Source: Didymodactylos carnosus (lineage: Eukaryota > Rotifera > Eurotatoria > Philodinida > Philodinidae). From it: a stretch of 64,000 bases of DNA. A program made the position numbers and the translations under genes. Below the pieces are notes generated by a model. That model saw only the letters and a list, made by a program, of their open reading frames with translations. It did not search any database and was not told the origin of the DNA. The DNA lies in contig CAJNOQ010000042.1 of assembly GCA_905250885.1 (NCBI GenBank), forward strand, positions 1 to 64,000. Reading direction: 5' to 3'. Position 1 is the stretch's first letter; every line of letters begins with the position of its first letter. Below, in pieces: positions 49,455 through 61,829 of the stretch.

Positions 49455-51025
49455 AAAAGTGAAATTATTTCTTCGTGGCTTTTACCGGTAGATCATCCGC
49501 TAACTTTGAACCATCTTCCTTATGTTCCTATGTCTTAACTCGGCACATACAACGTTGTGAAGTAAAATTACGATTTCTCTGGTTTGCTAAAAAACTAATG
49601 GCTAGTAATGTGTAGAGGCATCCCAAACCGTTGAGAAAAAGAACAGTGCGCGTCAGACATTTCAAAAGAAAATTCTGAATGTGTATAGGCTTTACTTTAG
49701 AAGTGCCTTTGCTCGAAAATTGATGATAAAACAGTCAACAATGAGGAACAAGTTGCTGGAAGTGTCTGCCGCTTTTTTCTTGTCAAGGACTGATCGTGTT
49801 GACGATTATAATTCACCATTGTTCATTTACAAGCAATATGTCGATTTAGTATTAGATTCTGTACTTAGGCAGGTTCATATCCGCATCGATTATGATCCTG
49901 CGTACATTCGATTGTTGCTTGCAGTACATCACGTATGAAAACTATTTAAAAACATTATTGTCATATCTAGATGACTACAATAAGCTGGCTTGAAGTATAA
50001 ACGAGTGTCAACTTGTTCACTAAAACAGGAATAAACAACTGGTTTATGTCTTCGTGTCATTCTTAATGTATCAACATTAGAAAAGAAACGAAAGCCGAAG
50101 AAAGAAGGAAACAGTTGAATCAAGATAGAAATAGTAACGTAATCAATCAATATTCAACAAAAATAGAAATCAGACACATGTATCATGCAAATATGTGTGA
50201 TTTGATTTGAACTTTGACACTTTTCATTCCATTTCTTTTTTTCTTCCTTCATAGTGTAAAAGTATGTGAACTTAATGAAAATGTTATTCTTTCATGTCTC
50301 TTGTACGCACAAGGCTGATAAATATTTTGATTTAATATGTATCTACAGAACAATTGCAACAACATTTTCAAGAACTGACTATTGCCAATAGTCTAATTTG
50401 AGATTTCGCTAGTTTTTCATGATGTAAAATATTGTAGTATAATACAAACAATCAAACGCCCTTCGAAAATGCCATGTCAAGTCAGACCAAGAGTCCAGTG
50501 AACTCAGACGTAGTTGAAACGAAAAATTGAACAAATATACTGTACTTTTTTTTAAAACCAATGCATTGTTCAGCAGAAAGTGTTGCTAGCATGTTGCAAG
50601 AGACACTGCAACCTCTAAGATAAAAGTAACATCAACCTGACAAGTATTGCAAAAATTTTTGCACAAAATATCAAGTAGTATTGTGAAGACTTCTGTTTTG
50701 TGTTAGTTTCAAAGAGCAAAATCTGGGCTAAAAACGTACATCAAACAAAATTTTCTCTCGAAAAGTTTACTGAGAAAATATTCGAAAACTAGGCATTGCC
50801 AAAATGTTCTCGACCTGTAAGAATGTTGGAGACGCTGACTAGAATGATGGTAAGTATCACATTTAGTTAATTTTCGTGTTGAAATAATGCTTTGCCGGAT
50901 AACCTTTAGAAAATTAATCGGTTAGCATTAATCATCGACTTTCGAACCAAACCTTGGATCTCCATTTAATTTTTTACAAGTTGATATAGAAATCTAACCA
51001 TATTTACGCATACACTGAAAGAGCT

Positions 51026-51402
51026 AATTATGTTAGAAGTCATTTTTTATACTTTATCTCGTAGTTTATTTATTCAATCCAAACGTTTCGGTCAGTGGCT
51101 TCCAACCATACAAAGATGGGTGAAAAAAGGATCCGGACGTCTATTCGCGAGAATCAAAAAACCGTGTGACATCAACAGAACTCATAACTTAAGACCGAGA
51201 GAGAAAGGAAAAGTAGTGAAAAACTAGTGATTGTTATCAATATCCTAATTTACATTTTTAGATGTTGTGAATTTTAGCTTTATATTTCTTATCATTCAAT
51301 TGTGTTTTCTTAATTATTTATCCACTGAAGAAGGTGTATAAAACACCGAAACGTTTGAATTGAATAAATAAACTACGAGATAAAGTATAAAAAATGACTT
51401 CT
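51026..51402. mobile_element. Inverted-repeat element with GAAACGTTT hairpin motif
   Basis: Ends of about 60 bases are inverted copies. The left starts TTAGAAGTCATTTTTTATAC and runs through CTCGTAGTTTATTTATTCAA to AAACGTTTCGG, and the right (51342-51402) returns it. The flanks are AT-rich and a TA target is possible. Just inside the right arm is a tight stem: ACTGAAGAA, GGTGT, TATAA, ACACC, then GAAACG (51326-51352). The left-hand frame at 51030-51227 is basic and has no recognised domain. Confidence 0.7.
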
Positions 51403-51559
51403 AATATATAATAAACTCGTAAAAACGGCTTACAAACATTTTCCAGCTAATTATGTAGACATGACATCTTGATTTTCAGAGAAACAGACATTTAGAAAGC
51501 ACTTTAGAAAACCATTAAAAAGTAACTTGAAATTTTCTACGGTTAACCCGACAAAAAAA

Positions 51560-51910
51560 TATTTTATCGGCACTGGTTGTGCACGGATGCGCACCAGTGC
51601 CGAAGTTTTGTTTTCAATCACTACTTTGTTTTGTCAACTTCTGTCTATATCAACACCACAGTAAACTTTTAATATTTCGAATGTCCTTTTGAATTCATCT
51701 TTTCCTTCTCATAAGAGAAGTGGCGAGGCAATGCTGCAGTGAGGCATCGATGCGGCATTGATTTTTGCCGGTGCTGTACCCATACGGCACTGATTTTTAC
51801 CAGTGCGGCACTTTTTGGGCAGAAATATATCGGCACTGGTTTGGCACTTGCTGGGCATGGGTGCGCACCGGTGCCAGTGACCGATGGCAGGTCATGCGCA
51901 CCGGTGTACA
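51560..51910. repeat. GC-rich cryptic array of CGGCACTG words
   Basis: In otherwise AT-rich DNA, two patches (51565-51606 and 51722-51910) are packed with variants of CGGCACTG, CCAGTGC, GCGCACCGGTG and GGGCATGGGTGCG, in both orientations. The words have no regular period. Open frames in two phases here (51739-51960 and 51765-51986) are by-products of the composition. It directly abuts the inverted-repeat element that starts near 51911. Confidence 0.65.
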
Positions 51911-52830
51911 CTGGCTCGCGGGCTCGGGACAAGAAAAAAATTTCACAGACTCGGGCTTAGTCACTAGAGTCGTGACAAGTCACTGAAAAATGTTGTTTCG
52001 TAAGTTTTGTCTTTCGATTGTAATTATGCTGCAACTTCAAATGTTTAATTCTTGTAATACAATCAAGGCAAAATCGTAATTTTATAATAACTAAGAAAAA
52101 TTAACCTGGAGAGGCGAAACTGTCTGGATTTACACTTGAGAAGGTGTTTCATATCTAAAACTCGGTTTACAGTTCTTTCCTTTCGATTCTGAGGTAGTGA
52201 GTGGATGTAAAACATTTTTTTATACAGCATCTTTTAAATTAAGAATCAAATAAATTAGGCTTAAATTTTGTCACGCGGATTTTGCAAAAATAAGTCTGAG
52301 ATTTCAAGCTGTCCATGAGTGGCACATCGAGGAAGTGAAAACTTTCAAAGTTTTTGAAAATTTTAGTAGCGTTTATCTACCCAGTCATGATGACAAAATA
52401 AAAGTCTGAATGAAACAGTTAGTTTTAAATGTCAGTTTTTGCACTGTCATTTTGAAATTGAAGAATGACTTGTGAACAGATATTTTATAACTATTTAACT
52501 GCGACATTTTTCTACATTTTAGGATGCACAGTTAAATGCCTATTCTTTGGCATGACAATAGTCAAAAAGTCCACAATAAGCGTGACTATTAATCTTCTTT
52601 TTCTCAACATTTTGTTTGTACGTTAAATGTCTTTCTCGCATCGTAATCAACAGTTATATATCGGACAATAAACTGACTGTAGCAGTTCTGTATTTCTTAC
52701 TACGTTTTTTCAATATTACTGCTTTACCAAAATAATTTTACGTGACAACATTTTTCAGTGACTTGTCACGACTCTGTAAGCCCGAGTCTGTGAAATTTTT
52801 TTCTTGCTCTGAGCCCGTGAGCCCAAGCCA
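51911..52830. mobile_element. Inverted-repeat element with about 92-base ends
   Basis: The left end (51911-52002) and right end (52739-52830) are inverted copies at about 85-90 percent identity. Both contain AAGAAAAAAATTTCACAGAC, TCGGGCTTA and GAGTCGTGACAAGTCACTGA. The outermost 30 bases of each end are made of CGGGCTC words and merge into the neighbouring word array on the left and a similar patch (to about 52885) on the right. The 735-base interior is AT-rich and has no recognised coding sequence. Confidence 0.7.
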
Positions 52831-53639
52831 GTAAAGTTATTTTTTGTTATGAGCTCGTCTGTCTCGCGGGACGGGATTCGTGGCTGCTCCGCAGGACTCT
52901 AGATTCTGGATCTGGTATCAGTGATGGAGAAATCAAAGAATCAAAAAATACCAAGAAGTTGGGAATTATTCTCCTTGAGAGTATTCATCGAAAAGAAATC
53001 AATCAGAGAAAAGTGTAAATAATCGACCATTCAGTGTCAATAATAATGTTAAAAGCGGTCATTAAATGATACTATTAACTGCCCGGTTCCCGACAGGTTT
53101 TTTACCAATTAAAAAAAATGCCACTTTCAGCCATTAGTACGTTCCCAGTTAAAAAATATCTAAAAGTAGTGAATGATTATGTCAGATGGCTAAAAAATGT
53201 CATTTGACGAGCAGTTAACGAACTTTTAATGTGACCGTTTTTGACGTTCTGGGAATCCTTTAACTTTAAAAAGTCTTCAATAGATTGCAAATGAGCAGAG
53301 ATGAAAATAATTTTACTTATTATCACTTATAAAGTACTTTTATTTTTAAACTATATTTATAATCTATTTTCAAAAACTGCAGTATTAACTACAGTCCTTC
53401 TCAAACGTAAAAACAATTTTAGACATTGTTCTTGAAACCTTTTTCTGTTAACAACACCGCTTATTCATCGGTGATTGAGTTTGATAAACCCGCTATCCAT
53501 CCTCTGAATATTAGGAGACAAAACTGGTATAGCGCCACTTTTTTATTGCAACAGTAATTGTAATTGTAGTTTTTACAAATTACAAACTGTTTTTTAAGCA
53601 TCTCAATCATTTTCAAACTAATCTAATTTTTATATTTAT

Positions 53640-53686
53640 CGATATTGAAGATACGCGCATTAATAATGCCCTTATCTTCAATATCG
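53640..53686. repeat. Short hairpin
   Basis: CGATATTGAAGATA at 53640-53653 returns inverted at 53673-53686. The GCATTA/TAATGC pair closes an inner stem with a two-base centre. It lies in AT-rich intergenic sequence; no function is assigned. Confidence 0.6.
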
Positions 53687-54595
53687 AAAAAATACCATCA
53701 GTAAACTAAGATGGAGAAAAAAGTGTCATCGATCAAAAATGTTGACATTCTGACGTTCTTTTTAGTGTGTAGAAGGCGTTGAACAAGTCAAACTGAACAA
53801 CTGATAAAATTATATTTTCAGCGACAGATGTCACAAGTAGTTGACGCCAGAGCGTATTCTTCAGATATTGTGCTTACCTCTACTGATTCTTGTTGAAATC
53901 AATGGTGATCAATATGTATGATGCTAGTGGTTCATTTTTTGCGAGAAAAAACTCGTTATGTAAATCATGGATTAGCTTGAACAGGCGCTACAGAATTGTA
54001 GTATAGTATATATATAATATACTAAATGGATAAATCTATCACCATCACACATTCTGTAGATTACGTCGACTTGTAGTTCATTCTCTCTCAACTTGTTTCT
54101 CTGTGTTCCCTCTCAATATGACTATCGTTTATCTACTTCCGTAGTGGAATTACAACCTCCTCTTTTAAATCTCTGTTCGCCATAAATTCTATTGTTTGAG
54201 TTACACTGTTTTTTTTCACAAGTATAAGCAAAGTGATCTCATTTTTAGGAGTGTCGGTTTGTATAGTTATTAAAAGCACTAACATGAATAAGTTGAGTAA
54301 ACGAAGAACCTTCCTTTAAGCTTAAACTTGCTGGTTTAAAATTACATGTTTTGATTGTCTACATGGTGAATCACGACGGAAAATAAAACTTTACGTGTTT
54401 GTAATGAAATTTGCTGTAGGGATGTATCTATTAGTGACCTGTTCCTTTCCATTCATCGCGCATTTTCCTCCTAATATTTCTCAATAGACTTGTTCAAAAA
54501 ATTGTTGACAGGCGATTTTTGCCTACAAAAAATTTGGCTTAGTTATAAGTTATTTTTATCTTTTAGAACTTTTTCCTAGCATAAAATGCGATGAG

Positions 54596-57500
54596 ATGTC
54601 GACTTTTGGTAGTAAAAAGTTGATTCAGCGTTATTTCTATCAGCTAACGGTTGGCTGTGGTAACACACATTGTTCGAATGTTTATTGTTATTCTAGTCCA
54701 TCATTTAAATATGATCGTACATTATTCAATGATAAAAATGTTGCTGCTGTTGAAGCAGTGAAATTAAGTAAAGAACATAATGTAGAATTATGTACAGAAA
54801 ACTCCCCCACAACAGTAACAACAACATTACCTTCGGTTGGATTTAATGAAACAATTTTAAATAATCTGTTAGAAGAATGTCATAAAACAGACAATTGGGA
54901 ATTATTTATTAACACGATTGTGTCCATATTTTCTGATCGAAGAATGTTGTCAACATCTTTTCTAAAAAAAGAATTTGAAAACAAATTATTGCATTCAAAT
55001 GCAAAAAATGGAGATGGAGATGCAATTCAGAATAGCAACAATACCAGTGCAATTTCAAAAAGTATGCATGCACAAATAATCTGCTATCATTTGAGTACAA
55101 TTTGTTCATTACTGTTAAAATATCTTTAGATAAATAACAGCTTATAACTGTGTTAATTCTGATCTTTTTCTTTTCTTTTTTTAGCTAAAATCTATCATGA
55201 CAAAATAGAATTAGCAACAGATGAATTAACATTAGATTTTATTGCGATGCGTCGTGCTATAAAATTATTATGTACTAAATACGAAGATTATTTATTAATT
55301 CCATTGAATAAAGCTATTAAAACTCTCACATCAAACATTACCCTAGATTTGGGTTCTACTCAGTCAATAGAAAATGACAATAATTTTTTGAATATATTTT
55401 TTATTATATTTGAAATATCTTATCTATCTTATCCTGAATATATTTTTGATTGTGCAAGATGTTTTTATCATTCAATAACAAAATTATCTAAAAAATCTCA
55501 AGTAAAAATTATACAAATTTATTCTAAAATGACATCATCCGATTTATCCATTTATGTTACTCATTTACGACAATATTTGACTATGTACACAATGATATGG
55601 GTAGAACATACAACTGTTAATAGTAGCAGTGAAAAATTATTATCACAAGAAGCAGGTATATATATATTTATTTATTTTCATTAAAAAAAAAAGAAATAAT
55701 GAATCTTTGCTTGTTTTAGGAATGAAAGATGGTTTAGATGTATTACGAATATTTTTTTATTCCAATTTGCTTGGTGGTAAACGTGATAAATTAGAAGTTA
55801 TTAAATTAGAAAAAGAACAAGATAAATTAATGAGTACTGAAATTATAAAACGTCGTGAACAACGAAATGAAGATGACGATGACGAAACGGGACTAAACAA
55901 TGAAAATAATGAAACAATGTCACGACGAATGGCATCAAATATAGAAAACGAAGAAGAAGATGAGAATCCATTTGATATTGATTTACAAGTAAATATTAAA
56001 TCTTTCACTTTTATGCAATATTTCTTTGATATTCTATTTGTTTTTAGAAAGCGGTAGGATTAGAACCAAATGAATATCGTTCTGGTCTCTTATCGTATGA
56101 CGATTTTATTAATGAATTTGTCAATGAAAAAATAGAAATAATGAAAGAATATTTAAATTATTATCGTCAAAAAGCATCAGTTTCATTTTCATTTATTATT
56201 TATCCATTTTTTTTAACAACAACAAATAAAATAGGTACACAAAAATATTTTTATATTAGAAAAAATGAATGTAACACTGTATGTTTTTTTTTGTTCTTGT
56301 CTTCAGCTCTATTAAATATTGAAAATAAAATAAAAATGTATCGTGAAAGACATACATCCGTTGTACATAGTCTACTCGGTATAAGATTGAATCCATATTT
56401 TAAAATTAATGTAAGAAGAGATCATCTTATTGAAGATGCATTAATAGCTGTAAGTAATTGAGAAAATAAATCTCGTACTATCACGTCTCAATTTTTGTAA
56501 ATTTAATTATCTAGCTTGAATATCAGGGCATTGAACGACCACAAGAATTAAAAAAACAATTGTTTGTCGAGTTTGATGGTGAACAAGGTAAAAACATTTA
56601 AACATATACTGATGATAGATTTTCGACTTACCGTTTGTTTATCTCATTTAACAGGTGTTGATGAAGGAGGTGTTAGTAAAGAATTTTTTCAGTTAATTAC
56701 TGAACAAGTATTTAAACCAGAATATGGTAAAATATCAAAAAATAGAATAAAAATATAGATAAAATGACAAATTTAATTTTATTTTGAAGGTATGTTTATG
56801 TTTGATGAAGAAACAAGATCTATGTGGTTTAATCCATCAGCAGGTGATGATATGGATCGTGAATATACACTCATAGGAATGCTTATCGGACTAGGTAAAT
56901 GTAGAAAAAAATGTATCAGATATTCTTCTTATTGACTTTATTATTTTTGTTTATATTTAGCTATCTATAACAACATCATATTAGACATTAAATTTGCTCC
57001 TGTGGTTTACAGAAAATTAATGGGAAAATTGGGAACTTTTGAAGATTTAGAAAAATCACATCCGGTATGTAGCAACACGGATTTGGATATTTGAGTATCC
57101 GGTATGTGATAATACGAATTTGAGTTAACAGTAATAATTAGAGGAGAAAAGCGACGATTTTGTATTTTCAATTGTTTTAGTTTAAAATATTGTAACAGTT
57201 TTTTCGTAAAAGACCCGCAGGTTGTTTTCTAAGCACATAATTTTTTATGTTCTTTAGATGATATATCAAAGTTTAGAACGTTTATTATCTTATAACGAAA
57301 TAACGGAAGGTGGAAATATTGAAGATATATTTAGTCTTACATTTCGAGTATCATTAACGGATGCGACGGGTAGTCGTTTGACATATGATCTCAAAGAGGA
57401 TGGAGACAATATTCTTGTTACAAATGATAATAGAGAAGTATATTGTTGTATAAAAAACGACTCGTACAATTAATTTTTGATGATTTTGAGATGAAAATTT

Positions 57501-58370
57501 TCAATAAAGAAATTAAGAGTTAAGTCGCCTTTTTTAGTGTGATTAAATAACATTATTTATTGGAATATTTCATTAGTTATCTACTGACATCATCAGTCCA
57601 ATAATTAGTTTACAGAGTGAAAAACCAGAACAGAAAACAAATAATATGAAAGGAGAGAGTATAAGAGAAGAATTCTAATTATGTATGTCAAAAAAGGTGA
57701 CTTTACTCTTAATTTTCTTTATCTTACAATTGTATTAATATTTTTACTTTATTTAGGAATTTATTCGTTTATACAGCAATTTTATCTTGAATAAGAGCAT
57801 CGAGAAACAATTTAATCCATTTTATCATGGATTTTTATTAGTAACACATGGTAGTTATTTAAGAAAATTATTTAGACCGGATGAAGTTGAATTATTAGTA
57901 GCCGGAAGTCAAGTAAATGTCATACGCTAGCATTTTACAATATGTCTTCTTTATTATGTACTATTTTATTAAGGTACTTGATTTTGATCAATTAGCGTCT
58001 ACCACTGAATACGATGGAGGATATTCTTCTGAGCATCCGACAATTAAGTAAGAGACCATTGGTATTCTATTCTGTTGAGAGTATGCAGATTTTTGTTTTA
58101 TTTAGAAATTTCTGGGATATAATGAATAATCTAACAGATGATCAAAAACGAAAATTTCTTCGATTTACAACAGGTAGTGATCGTACACCAATTGGAGGTT
58201 TGGCTAAATTGAAATTAGTTATTGTACGAAAAACAGCCGATACTGATTCACTTCCAACCGCTCATACATGTTTCAATGCATTATTACTACCTGAATATTC
58301 AAGCAAAGCAAAATTACAAGAAAAACTAGTGAAAGCCATACAGTATGCTGAAGGTTTTGGACTTATGTGA
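54596..58370 (+). CDS. UBE3A: HECT-type E3 ubiquitin ligase, UBE3A (E6AP) orthologue
   Basis: It accepts ubiquitin from an E2 on a catalytic cysteine and passes it to substrates, often for proteasomal degradation. Thirteen exons join in frame: 54596-55061, 55185-55655, 55720-55988, 56048-56234, 56307-56449, 56515-56587, 56655-56726, 56790-56894, 56961-57064, 57258-57437, 57757-57912, 57974-58047 and 58106-58370. They give 854 residues, against 852 in the human short isoform. The N-terminal AZUL zinc domain keeps C21, C26, C31 and C66 with the spacing of E6AP, which marks the UBE3A subfamily. The HECT domain runs from about residue 500 and includes [34 protein letters not shown] and [13 protein letters not shown]. 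The catalytic cysteine is C822 in [12 protein letters not shown], 33 residues from the C-terminus. An acidic linker (EDDDDETG) lies mid-protein. Confidence 0.96.
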
Positions 58371-58896
58371 CGATCGTTTTTATTATTTTTTTCTTGTTGT
58401 TGTTGTTGTTTAATCTTTTTTCACATATGATTGTTTATTTGTTCGGATGCAATCTTTTTTTCTCTCTTTTGGTATTTTTATACTTTGTTGTTGTTGATCA
58501 TTTGTTTTTCTCTAGTCTCTTATTGAGTTATACACATGTAATTTCTCTCTTTCAATCCTTTTTTATTGTGAAAAGGATGTAGCGCAACATTCTATGTTTT
58601 TTTCCTATTTTTTCTATCAAGAATTTAGATTATCTACTTTGCCATATATATATATATTAGCACTGTGATAGAACAAAGAAAAAAGTGTACCTACGCACAA
58701 GCTATTTATCTCGTATGATCAACAATTATCCTGTTCGTTTTCTTTTTGTACTGCTCTATTTTCTTCTGAATAAGAAGATCGACTATTCTTACATTTGAAA
58801 ATACTTTAGATAAAACATTTTTTTTTTCATGAGTGTAGTTGTTCTCGTTTGTTGATCAATTATACTACTATTTCTCTATTTTTCTATTATCGCCGA

Positions 58897-58902
58897 AATA
58901 AA
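58897..58902 (+). terminator. Candidate poly(A) signal of the UBE3A orthologue
   Basis: AATAAA 527 bases after the stop codon. The sequence before it is T-rich, as expected of a 3' UTR in this genome. Earlier non-canonical signals cannot be excluded. Confidence 0.35.
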
Positions 58903-59720
58903 CCATAGAACGTAGAATGAAAGGAATTGAAAGGAGTATATTTCGTGAATATATCAATGTCAACAGTTAAAGAACTTGGTTTGTTGGTCGGTCAGATGGA
59001 GGAAATTTGAGAAATGTAGATTTGTTAATTGACATCAAAGTTAAGTAAAATATTCTCGTTTAGAAGGAAACATTCTTGAAGAATGAGGCTAATCATATAA
59101 AGATCAAGTTCATCTTACCTAGAAAAGAGTTGATACTTGAAGATAGACATAAAAATCCAGCACTGTTTTCGTCTTCTGCATCAGCAAAATACAATATTTA
59201 TAATTTTCATTCAATTTCTACGCTGAGGAGAAATCAAAAATGATCCCATCTATCCATTGGTCGGATAACTATGAGAAATAGATAATAATTTTAAATAATA
59301 ATCACATTGTAAAATAACATTTACAAGGAGTATAATCGAAGCTTTTTCGATGATGTTGCTCCTGTTTGCTTTTTCGTTTTATATCTTGTTTGGGATTCAC
59401 CCACTAGAATAATTTTCTCATTTTTTTGTAAACATTAGCGCGATAATGCTAAAAAACTTTATTGAAGCTCACGTGACATTTTTTCCTCCATATGAACTAA
59501 GACGTGTGACAAGTAATACTCGCCAGAACTCGCTCAATCTCTTGACTGTCAGTGATAGAATATCCTCAGAGTCCTTCGGAGGCTCTCTATAGAGTCCCAG
59601 AGATCGAATACCACGCTCGCCATTGTTTTAGGCTGAAGCTAACGCAGAAATCGTTAGAAAACTTAGAGTTCTCGGGAGCCCCTACAAGCCAGAATCTCCT
59701 GGAATAAATACAAATTCGAA

Positions 59721-59829
59721 ATAAATAAGAAGTAAAAGAGTATAGGACTGCTACAAATATCACTTTGATGTTATATACCATCAAAATGATATTTGTAGCA
59801 GTCCTATACTCTTTTATTTCATATTTTAT
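59721..59829. repeat. Long near-perfect hairpin
   Basis: Arms 59721-59770 and 59779-59829 are inverted copies with about four to six differences. The core AAAAGAGTATAGGACTGCTA is identical in both. The loop is only eight bases (TTATATAC). Such a tight palindrome suggests the junction of two head-to-head element copies or a MITE. Confidence 0.8.
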
Positions 59830-60447
59830 TTACTACTACTCTTCCAACCAGTTAAATGCAAATTTCTTCCTGCGTTATTATATACTGAAGTCAAGAGAAT
59901 TTTTGTTGATGAAAAATTTTTTCTTTCTGACTGTCCATCCTCCTGTAACCGACGGACAGACAGACATTTTTCGTTTTATGATCCTTAACATACACTCAAG
60001 AGAATATTTCCAAACACAACATGCACCAATAACTAAAACACTATTTTATAGATGTCCGTCACGGTAACGATCTCGTCACTTTTTTTTCCAAACGTTACGG
60101 TAACGATGGTCACGAGAAAGTCCTTTTAAAAATCTTTACGTAGCGTTTTCTTAGAAAAGTATTTCAGAGATAATAGGGTACGATTCTCATTCATAGTTAA
60201 ACATTTATGGGAAGAATCCTTATTGTACGTGAAACTGGTGGAAGAATTGAACAAAAAATACTGTTTAAGACGTGAGACTCATATCTCTAAAATATTTAGG
60301 GATTATTGCTAATAAAATGCGACTTACTACTGTAAAATTTGCTCAGTCAATGCTTCGAACTTCTTACATGAAGCAGTATTGTAACTTTTATGACTGTCGC
60401 AAAACCGTTTCGTCAGAATACATATTTAACCCCTTTAGCTACTTTAC

Positions 60448-60703
60448 TGAGGAGCGAAGGTTCCCAAGTGTTAGTCTCCATTTTCAATGGGATATATACC
60501 AGTTTGTAGAGCTTAACGAGCTGATCACGATGGCATATAACGTTCATCTCCATATCCTGTAGGTTAAGAGTCAGATCGATTTCAACTTTCAAAGGATCAC
60601 TATGCGACGCTGTTTGGGGAAACTTAGATTTTGACGATATTGTAGTTGCAAGCGGTCGGATTTGCACCATAGAATGCGCCGTAGTCGATTGTGAATTCTC
60701 AAG
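60448..60703 (-). pseudogene. Duplicated coding exon, minus-strand copy
   Basis: A pyrimidine-rich acceptor (ctctttattatag) is followed by 85 open codons. The peptide starts LENSQSTTAHSMVQIRPLAT and includes PLKVEIDLTLNLQDMEMNVI and DQLVKLYKLVYIPLKMETNT. A donor-like CTCA/GTAAAG follows. The same exon and about 115 bases of upstream intron lie inverted at 61830-62195. The alternating hydrophobic pattern could belong to a lipid-transfer (chorein-like) repeat, but this is a guess. No neighbouring exon was found, so it is most likely a dispersed fragment of a host gene located elsewhere. Confidence 0.55.
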
Positions 60704-60818
60704 CTATAATAAAGAGACTAAGCATGTTTTTGAGTACTATACATTTTGTAAAAGAAAATATTCGCATAATAATATATGAAGAAAAGGATGATGAAAGTAT
60801 AACACGTTACAATCTTAG
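60458..60818 (-). repeat. Inverted repeat, left arm (361 bases)
   Basis: This arm pairs with 61830-62190 at about 97 percent identity over 361 bases. It contains the 3' part of an intron (with ACAAAATGTATAGTACTC) and most of the coding exon. The LINE fragment starts where the arm ends. Confidence 0.8.
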
Positions 60819-61829
60819 ATCAGATTAGATTTATTTTACGCAAAGGCAGGATATTACCAAAAAAAGTTCAAAATACTTGTGGCATCCGTGGATACCTTGT
60901 GATAACCTAAAACTAAAAATTTTAAACCAAAAATACAAAAAAAAAGAAAAAAATTATATATAGCATTATTAAAAGCCTGCATAATCCCTCAGCATATTTT
61001 TAAATGTTGATAAAGAAGACTGACTCGCTAAGGCAGAAGGTAGTTCATTCCAATCTTTCGATGTTCGCGGAAGAAAAGAGCTGGATACAAATTTTGACTA
61101 TAAAGGAGGAATAAACACGCGATTATCATGGCCTAATCAAGAACTTTGACGCGTTGTTAACTGCGAAATCAAATCAAAAGATGAGAGAGGACTTTTATGA
61201 TTGAATATTTTATAGAAATAGAGAAGGCGATAATATAGACGTCTGTTTGAAAGTGGGTGAATTTTAAATTGTTTGAGTAGAGAAGAAGAAGAACTACTAA
61301 AGTCTTGTGAAATGATTCTGATAGCAAGACGCTAAATTTTATCCAAAATATGAAGATGAGAGGTGAAAGTCGAATCGTAGATAACACAACCGTATTCAAG
61401 CACGGATCTTACACAAGTTTTATACAGATGACAACGAAGAAATGAAGGCCACTCACGAAAGACTCTTGAGACAGCCTAACATTTGACGAGATTTCATTGA
61501 AACATATTCAATGTGAGCTTTCCCTGTTAAGTTATATGAAATAATCATGCCAAGGAGCTTAAGAGACAAAACTCTTTCTATATCAACGTTATTTATTGAA
61601 AGAGTAAGTGAAGGAAGCATTTTAGTAGCGTTTGAAAATAAAATCCATTGACATTTGTTTATGTTTAATTTGACCGCATTTATATCACACCAAAGAAGAA
61701 GCTCCTTATCATTAATCTTTTCGAGTTCTATATGAGGAAGAAAACCATCAAGAAAAGCGTCATGAAAAAAGATTGAACTGGGTAGAAAAGGTTTAACGCA
61801 TATTTTCTATCCGAATGTTTCATATCCGA
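60819..61829 (-). mobile_element. 5'-truncated, decayed LINE between the inverted exon copies
   Basis: Read on the minus strand, the 5' part matches the segment after the reverse-transcriptase catalytic box of jockey-like elements: ELLLWCDINAVKLNINKCQW, then VLSLKLLGMIISYNLTGKAH. RSVLEYGCVIYDS and SFLPRTSKDWNELPSALASQ then lead to FKNMLRDYAGF, the usual C-terminal end. Several in-frame stops and frame changes break it, for example a stop after ILDKI. A short AT-rich 3' UTR ends in AAATAAATCTAATCTGATC beside the left arm. The catalytic residues lie upstream and are missing. Confidence 0.75.

Larger units (their letters stand above)
49216..54595. other. 5.4-kb repeat-rich interval between VAC14 and the HECT ligase
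   Basis: No host gene is recognised. It contains an inverted-repeat element at 51026-51402, a GC-rich word array at 51560-51910, an inverted-repeat element at 51911-52830 and a hairpin at 53640-53686. The 85-codon frame at 49681-49938 has ordinary composition but no motif that I know. The stretch 53880-54590 should contain the promoter of the HECT gene and shows nothing assignable. Confidence 0.5.

Noticed and set aside
49681-49938. 85-codon frame downstream of VAC14
   Set aside because: It has plausible composition but no homology I can recognise and no splice context; not supported as a gene.
51326-51352. A functional hammerhead ribozyme
   Set aside because: The order of core boxes is suggestive, but an extra base separates the core from stem II and no third stem or cleavage triplet is evident.
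51739-51986. Overlapping open frames in the GC-rich patch
   Set aside because: They arise on both strands and in two phases from repeated words; codon pattern and peptides are repetitive, with no domain.
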